Both the position numbers and the translations under genes were made by a program. Positions 59,996 through 64,000 of a stretch of DNA of 64,000 bases are shown in pieces. Positions within the stretch are counted from its first letter, which is position 1, and each line of letters begins with the position of its first letter. The notes below the pieces were generated by a model that worked only from the letters and a program-made list of their open reading frames with translations, made no database searches and was not told where the DNA came from. Location of the stretch: NCBI GenBank assembly GCA_003576685.1, contig QOZR01000007.1, forward strand, positions 1 through 64,000, read 5' to 3'. The DNA comes from Virgifigura deserti (GTDB taxonomy: Bacteria > Pseudomonadota > Alphaproteobacteria > Dongiales > Dongiaceae).

Positions 59996-61087
59996 TTGAT
60001 CGAGGTCGACGCAAAGCATTTCCTGGACGGCGGAGGCGCAATGGCGGCTGCCATTCGAGCATATGATTGGGTGTCCAATTCTCTTGGCCCTCTCGACGGC
60101 TGGCCCGCATCACTCAGGATAGCGGTTGGAATGATGCTTAGTTCGAGGTTTCCCAAATGCATCGTTTGGGGCCCCGAGCTTGTTACCCTCTACAATGATG
60201 CATTCCGGCCTATCCTGGGCGACAAGCCGGAAGCTCTGGGCAGATCGTTCCAGGCCGTTTGGCACGAGGCCTGGGACATCATTGGTCCAATCGCCGAAAA
60301 GGCGTATGCGGGCGAAGCGACGTTTATCGAAGACTTCCCGCTCGTTATCGAGCGGCACGGTTATCCAGAGCAGGCCTATTTCACATTTTGCTACAGCCCT
60401 ATCCGCGATGAAACAGGCCGTATCGCAGGAATGATCGACACGGTCATTGAAACGACAGGAAAAGTTCAAGCCGAGAAGAACGCGCAGCTCCTCAACGCAG
60501 AGCTTGAGCACCGGATCAGGAATACGCTTGCGATGGTTTCCGCCATCGCCAATCAAACATTCCAATCCGCGGTGACAAAGGAAGATGCGCAAAGCACGCT
60601 GATGCAGCGGATCGCTGCACTTGGGCACGTACATGGGACGCTCACCCAATCCAGTTGGAGCGGCGCGCCAATTCAAGCGGTGATCGAAGATGCGCTGTCG
60701 CCCCATCGGATTGGGTGTGGGCAAATTTCCATAGAAGGTCCGCCTCTCACTCTGGCGGCCAGGCAGTCGCTGTCGCTCGCCTTGGCTATAAACGAGCTTG
60801 CAACGAACGCGATCAAGTACGGAGCGCTGTCTGTCGACCGGGGACGGGTGATTGTCTCCTGGCAAATCGGCGCGCCGGAGACCGAAGAAGCGTTTCGTCT
60901 CCTGTGGATCGAGCAGGACGGACCCGTCGTGTCGAAGCCTGATCGTCGCGGCTTCGGCTCTCGATTGATCGAGCATGCGCTCGCCGATGATTTCCGAGGC
61001 GAGGTACGGATCACCTATGACCCGCGGGGCGTTCGATGTGAACTGACGACAAAGATGAACAATCTGCGCATTGAGGCGCAGGATTAG
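59996..61087 (+). CDS. HWE histidine kinase with PAS-like sensor
   Basis: A 363-residue kinase. A PAS-like sensor covers about 20-160 (GPELVTLYNDAFRPIL, YFTFCYSPIRDE). The HWE domain has LEHRIRNTLAMVSAIANQTF with the phosphoacceptor His (near 173), the N-box NELATNAIKYGAL and the W-x-E motif LWIEQDGP. The frame stays open back through the IS relic, but TTG 59996 is 7 nt after GGAG and begins just before the family start KHFLDGGGAM, so it was chosen. HWE kinases often serve light or stress responses. No response regulator is adjacent. Confidence 0.85.
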   Translation: MIEVDAKHFLDGGGAMAAAIRAYDWVSNSLGPLDGWPASLRIAVGMMLSSRFPKCIVWGPELVTLYNDAFRPILGDKPEALGRSFQAVWHEAWDIIGPIAEKAYAGEATFIEDFPLVIERHGYPEQAYFTFCYSPIRDETGRIAGMIDTVIETTGKVQAEKNAQLLNAELEHRIRNTLAMVSAIANQTFQSAVTKEDAQSTLMQRIAALGHVHGTLTQSSWSGAPIQAVIEDALSPHRIGCGQISIEGPPLTLAARQSLSLALAINELATNAIKYGALSVDRGRVIVSWQIGAPETEEAFRLLWIEQDGPVVSKPDRRGFGSRLIEHALADDFRGEVRITYDPRGVRCELTTKMNNLRIEAQD

Positions 61088-61091
61088 ACGG

Positions 61092-61109
61092 GTCCCGGCT
61101 TCACGGGAC
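61092..61109 (+). terminator. Weak hairpin after the HWE kinase
   Basis: GTCCCG and CGGGAC arms with a 6-nt loop, 4 nt after the stop codon, followed by an A/T-rich stretch (gatcaaaatt). It is weak support for a terminator in this convergent gap. Confidence 0.3.
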
Positions 61110-61198
61110 GATCAAAATTATCGAGATCCACTCGGATACAGGAGACCGCCGATCATCGCCTCACCAGGCATAGCTACTTATCCGATCGGGGTTTACCC

Positions 61199-62359
61199 CT
61201 AGCCCTTCAGGAGCGATTTGAGTCGCCGCCAGAGCACCGAGAAGATCAAGGCAATGGCGTTGACCTCCTTCGTCTCGCCGGCCGGAAGCGCGGAGCCCCC
61301 CTCGCCGGAAAGGCGCAGGGAGAGGTTCCGCGCGAAGTCGGCGGTGAGCCGATGGGCGAAGTCCTTCACCAGCCCCGAGCGCGAGAACTGGGCGAGCATG
61401 CCGGTGAGCTGAAACTCCACCTGCACCTCGACGCGTGTCGCCCTGCCGCCCTGTTCCGGTACGAGCCTGTAGGTTACGAGGCCCTTGGCGCGCGAGTTGC
61501 TCCGCCGGTCCGCCCCCTCGCCGGAGATCGTGCCCTGCTTCGCCGCGGCATCGGAGTCGACGGTGCCCTCGCCTTCGAACGCGGCAGAGATCGGGCCGAA
61601 CTTGACGCGGACACGGCCCCGAAGCCGGCGCCCGTCGAATTCCACCACCTCGGCCCCCGGCATGCAGCCGGCGACGTCGGGTACGTCCTGCATCAGGGCC
61701 CAGACGTCATCCGGAGAATGCGGTACATCGAAGCTCTCGGCCAGCACCGTCCAGTTCTTGCGATCGGTCGCCCGTGTCGCGAGCTCGGCCTGCTGCGGCG
61801 CAGGCGACGGTTTCGACGGCGCGCCGTCCGACCGGCGCTCGAACGTCGCCGGACCTGCCGCCCGCCGAGGCTTGACCGCAATGTCGGCGGGGACCGTTCT
61901 TCCTTCGGCAAGAACGCTCTTGACCGCCTCGACGATGCCGACATAGCCGGTGCAGCGGCACAGATTGCCGCTCAACTCGAGGCGAATGCGGGCTTCGTCG
62001 GGACCGTCCAGCCGGCCGGCGATGTCCCGCGAGGTGATGAGCATTCCAGGGGTGCAGAAGCCGCATTGCAGGCCATGATGCGTCGAGAAGGCCTCGCGCA
62101 GGCGCCCCATCAACGGGTCGCCGTCGAAGCCTTCGATAGTCCGTACCTCGCTGCCGTCACAGGCGACAGCGTAGGTGATGCAGGACCGCATCGGCTTGCC
62201 GTCGATCATGACCGTGCAGGCGCCGCAGACGCCCTGTTCGCAACCGAGATGCGTACCGGTCAAGCCGAGGTCCGAGCGGAGAAAATCGGCGAGATGCGTG
62301 CGCGGCTCGACCGCCGCGGTCACCGCTTCGCCGTTCACCGTCAGGGAGACCTGCTTCAT
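61199..62359 (-). CDS. Fused molybdenum hydroxylase [2Fe-2S] subunit and CoxG-like SRPBCC domain
   Basis: A 386-residue fusion. The N-terminal 160 residues are a CoxS-type iron-sulfur protein with CEQGVCGACTVMIDG (near 40) and CGFCTPGML ... CRCTGYVGI (near 99-138) binding two [2Fe-2S] clusters. After a Pro/Ala linker (about 160-200), an SRPBCC/CoxG domain follows (ESFDVPHSPDDVWALMQD, DVAGCMPGAEVVEFDG) and a hydrophobic C-terminal tail. CoxG anchors CO dehydrogenase to the membrane in carboxydotrophs. It overlaps the CoxM-like gene by 4 nt. Confidence 0.88.
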   Translation of the reverse strand: MKQVSLTVNGEAVTAAVEPRTHLADFLRSDLGLTGTHLGCEQGVCGACTVMIDGKPMRSCITYAVACDGSEVRTIEGFDGDPLMGRLREAFSTHHGLQCGFCTPGMLITSRDIAGRLDGPDEARIRLELSGNLCRCTGYVGIVEAVKSVLAEGRTVPADIAVKPRRAAGPATFERRSDGAPSKPSPAPQQAELATRATDRKNWTVLAESFDVPHSPDDVWALMQDVPDVAGCMPGAEVVEFDGRRLRGRVRVKFGPISAAFEGEGTVDSDAAAKQGTISGEGADRRSNSRAKGLVTYRLVPEQGGRATRVEVQVEFQLTGMLAQFSRSGLVKDFAHRLTADFARNLSLRLSGEGGSALPAGETKEVNAIALIFSVLWRRLKSLLKG

Positions 62360-63183
62360 CGTCCGTATACCTGTCCAATCGCCCGGCGCACCGCAACGGC
62401 ATGAAGCTGCCGCGCCGCCGGCGCCGCCTCCGGCAGCGCCACCTCGACGGCCGCATCTAGCTTCGCCAGGCCGGCTTCCGCGCCGCCGGCGGCCAGCGCC
62501 TCCGCCATCTCCTCCAGCAGCACCGGCGGCCCGTCGACGGCGCCCATGACGACGCGGCAGTAGCGGCGCTCGGGGTCGACGACCACGGCGCCGATGGCGT
62601 CCGCGAACTCGCCCGCCTTGCGGCAGATCTTGTGATAGCCCCAGGCGCTTGCGGCCGACAGCCTGGGTACGGCGACCGCTTCGATCATCTCGTCCTCGGC
62701 AAGCGCCGTCGTGAAGGCGCCCAGCACGAAATCCGAAAGACAGATGACACGCTCGCCGGCTTGGCTGCGGACCTGGACGGCGGCATCGACGGCGGTCAGG
62801 GCAGACAGCCAGTCCGCGGCGGGATCGGCATGGGCGAGACTTCCGCCGATGGTCCCCCTGTTGCGCACCGCGCGGTAGGCGATGCCGCCCGCGACATGCC
62901 GCATCAGGCCGCCGGTCGGATCCGGCACCTCGCCGTCCTCGAACTCGGCATGGGTGAGCGCGGCGCCGAACAGGATCCGGTCGTCGGACTCCTCGACCCG
63001 GCGAAGGGATTGGAGCCGCCTGACGTCGATCAACAGTTCGGGTCGCACCAAACGCAGATTGAGCATTGGCCCAAGGGATTGGCCGCCGGACACGAGCTTG
63101 GCGCCGGCGTCAGCCCGCCTCAGCAGGGCGACGGCCTCCTCGAGATTGCCGGCACGTTCGTAATCGAAGGCTACGGGCTTCAC
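62356..63183 (-). CDS. CO-dehydrogenase-family FAD-binding subunit (CoxM-like)
   Basis: A 275-residue flavoprotein with the VAO-type FAD motifs KLVSGGQSLGPMLNLRL (near 30) and AYRAVRNRGTIGGSLAHADP (near 103), the typical medium-subunit pattern. It transfers electrons between the molybdenum subunit's iron-sulfur partner and an acceptor. It overlaps both neighbours by 4 nt in the order CoxL, CoxM, CoxS. The length is normal (about 285). Confidence 0.88.
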   Translation of the reverse strand: MKPVAFDYERAGNLEEAVALLRRADAGAKLVSGGQSLGPMLNLRLVRPELLIDVRRLQSLRRVEESDDRILFGAALTHAEFEDGEVPDPTGGLMRHVAGGIAYRAVRNRGTIGGSLAHADPAADWLSALTAVDAAVQVRSQAGERVICLSDFVLGAFTTALAEDEMIEAVAVPRLSAASAWGYHKICRKAGEFADAIGAVVVDPERRYCRVVMGAVDGPPVLLEEMAEALAAGGAEAGLAKLDAAVEVALPEAAPAARQLHAVAVRRAIGQVYGR

Positions 63184-64000
63184 GGTCGCGCGACCTCTTC
63201 CGACTTCGGGCGCGCCTTGGCCGCCAGGATGGCATCCAGGACCCGCCGCGGCGTCGCCGGGATCTCCGCGATCTCGGCGCCGAGCGATCGCAGGGCGTCG
63301 TTGATCGCGTTCACCACGGCACCAGGCGGCGCGATCGCCCCGCCTTCGCCCACGCCCTTGATCCCATGCGCCGTATAGGGCGACGGCGTCTCCATATGGC
63401 CGATGCGCATCGCGGGCAGCTCGGCCGGCCCCGGCAGCAGGTAGTCCATCAAGGTCGAGGCAAGCGGCTGTCCGGCGCCGTCATAAGTCGACTCCTCGAA
63501 CAGCGCGGTGCCGATGCCCTGCGCCGTGCCGCCGAAGGTCTGTCCCTCGACGATCATCGGGTTCACCATGCGGCCGCAATCCTCGACGATGATGTAGTCG
63601 AGGATGCGCGTCAGTCCGGTGTCGGGATCCACCGCGACCACCGCCGCGTGCGTCGCATAGGTGAAGGCGCCGGTATCGACCTGGGGGCGGAAGCCCTCGG
63701 TCACCTCGAGCCCCATGGTATCGACGTCGTCCGGAAGCTGCTCCGGCCGCAGATACCAGGCCCGTCCCACCTCGGCGAAAGAGATGCTGGCGTTGCGGCC
63801 GAAGATCTTGCCGTCGCGCAGTTCCACCTCCTCGGCCTCGCATTGCATGAGATGCGCCGCGATATGTCGGATTCGCCGGGCCAGCTCCTCGCAGGACCGG
63901 GACACCGCGCCCCCCGCCATGACCATGCCGCGCGAGGCATAGGCGCCGGTCGAGTAGGGTGTCAGGGCCGTATCGCCGAGCACCACCTGGATCTGGTCGA
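63180..64000 (-). CDS. Molybdenum hydroxylase large subunit (CoxL-like), 3' partial view
   Basis: Only the C-terminal part (about 273 residues) is in the window; the N-terminal part and its catalytic motif lie beyond the end. The visible chain shows GAYASRGMVMAGGAV near its start, DCGRMVNPMIVEGQTFGGTAQGIGTALFEE in the middle and GVGEGGAIAPPGAVVNAINDAL close to the end, all typical of the molybdopterin-binding subunit. Whether it carries the CO dehydrogenase active-site loop (AYRCSFR) cannot be seen, so true CO oxidation cannot be claimed. It is the upstream gene of the operon in this view. Confidence 0.87.
   Translation of the reverse strand, partial: DQIQVVLGDTALTPYSTGAYASRGMVMAGGAVSRSCEELARRIRHIAAHLMQCEAEEVELRDGKIFGRNASISFAEVGRAWYLRPEQLPDDVDTMGLEVTEGFRPQVDTGAFTYATHAAVVAVDPDTGLTRILDYIIVEDCGRMVNPMIVEGQTFGGTAQGIGTALFEESTYDGAGQPLASTLMDYLLPGPAELPAMRIGHMETPSPYTAHGIKGVGEGGAIAPPGAVVNAINDALRSLGAEIAEIPATPRRVLDAILAAKARPKSEEVARP

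Noticed and set aside
1..64000. tRNA, rRNA, CRISPR arrays, prophage or plasmid origins
   Set aside because: I saw no regularly spaced repeats, no rRNA-like stretches and no convincing tRNA T-loop context; a tRNA search program would be needed to be certain.
61199..64000. Claiming true aerobic CO dehydrogenase
   Set aside because: The large-subunit active-site loop is outside the window, and many related hydroxylases act on other substrates.

Overview
The window is high-GC DNA, roughly two thirds G+C by eye, and reads as the chromosome of an alphaproteobacterium, most likely of the Hyphomicrobiales/Rhizobiales type. The pointers are the alphaproteobacterial form of SerC, an Ehu-type ABC transporter, an HWE histidine kinase, a ChrR-like anti-sigma factor, a DUF1127 gene, an MlrC peptidase beside a Dpp transporter, and several promoters of the EcfG form GGAAC-N16/17-GTT. 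I saw no rRNA, tRNA or CRISPR array. No species is assigned.

Region 1 (1-10.3 kb) is a stress and maintenance block: two GH13 glycosidases (one cut by the window edge), an SDR, small DUF2795, DUF3775 and DUF3072 proteins, a DUF72 protein translationally coupled to a Clp1/Grc3-like polynucleotide kinase, endonuclease V, an outer-membrane barrel protein, Cu/Zn superoxide dismutase and a VKOR-family protein. Several of these genes have EcfG-type promoters, so the block looks like part of the general stress regulon. Region 2 (10.2-16.1 kb) is a GntR-ehuADCB operon with two perfect TTGTATACAA operators upstream, then a Tat-exported OpgG/OpgD protein. Region 3 (16.1-22.6 kb) holds a frameshifted methyltransferase, a hypothetical gene with an EcfG-type promoter, the serine pathway cluster serB-serC-serA, a dienelactone hydrolase and a GFA-family protein.

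Region 4 (22.6-37.5 kb) is one long leftward operon for polyol use. It encodes a SorC regulator (possibly with an ATT start codon), an ABC importer with two unequal ATPases, an EryA-like kinase, a 2-hydroxyacid dehydrogenase, a GlpD/EryB-like dehydrogenase, two class II aldolases, a ribulokinase-like FGGY kinase and a HAD phosphatase. The gene set suggests uptake, phosphorylation, oxidation to a ketose phosphate and aldol cleavage. Region 5 (37.7-45 kb) holds DUF1127, an enoyl-CoA hydratase, two MFS exporters, two LysR regulators, a LysE exporter and an SDR.

Region 6 (45-56.2 kb) groups a divergent MIO-type ammonia-lyase preceded by a duplicated ribosome-binding unit and a 7-codon leader ORF, a D-threonine-aldolase-fold enzyme, a DauA-like D-amino-acid dehydrogenase, a DppABC-DF peptide importer and an MlrC peptidase. 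Together they suggest uptake and breakdown of unusual peptides or D-amino acids. Region 7 (56.4-61.1 kb) is an accessory island. Two 94%-identical IS3 transposase relics flank an ECF sigma factor, two nearly identical ChrR-like genes, a frameshifted small DNA-binding-like gene and a MEDS sensor; an HWE kinase lies just outside. Region 8 (61.2-64 kb) is a CO-dehydrogenase-family molybdenum hydroxylase operon with a CoxS-CoxG fusion, cut by the window end.
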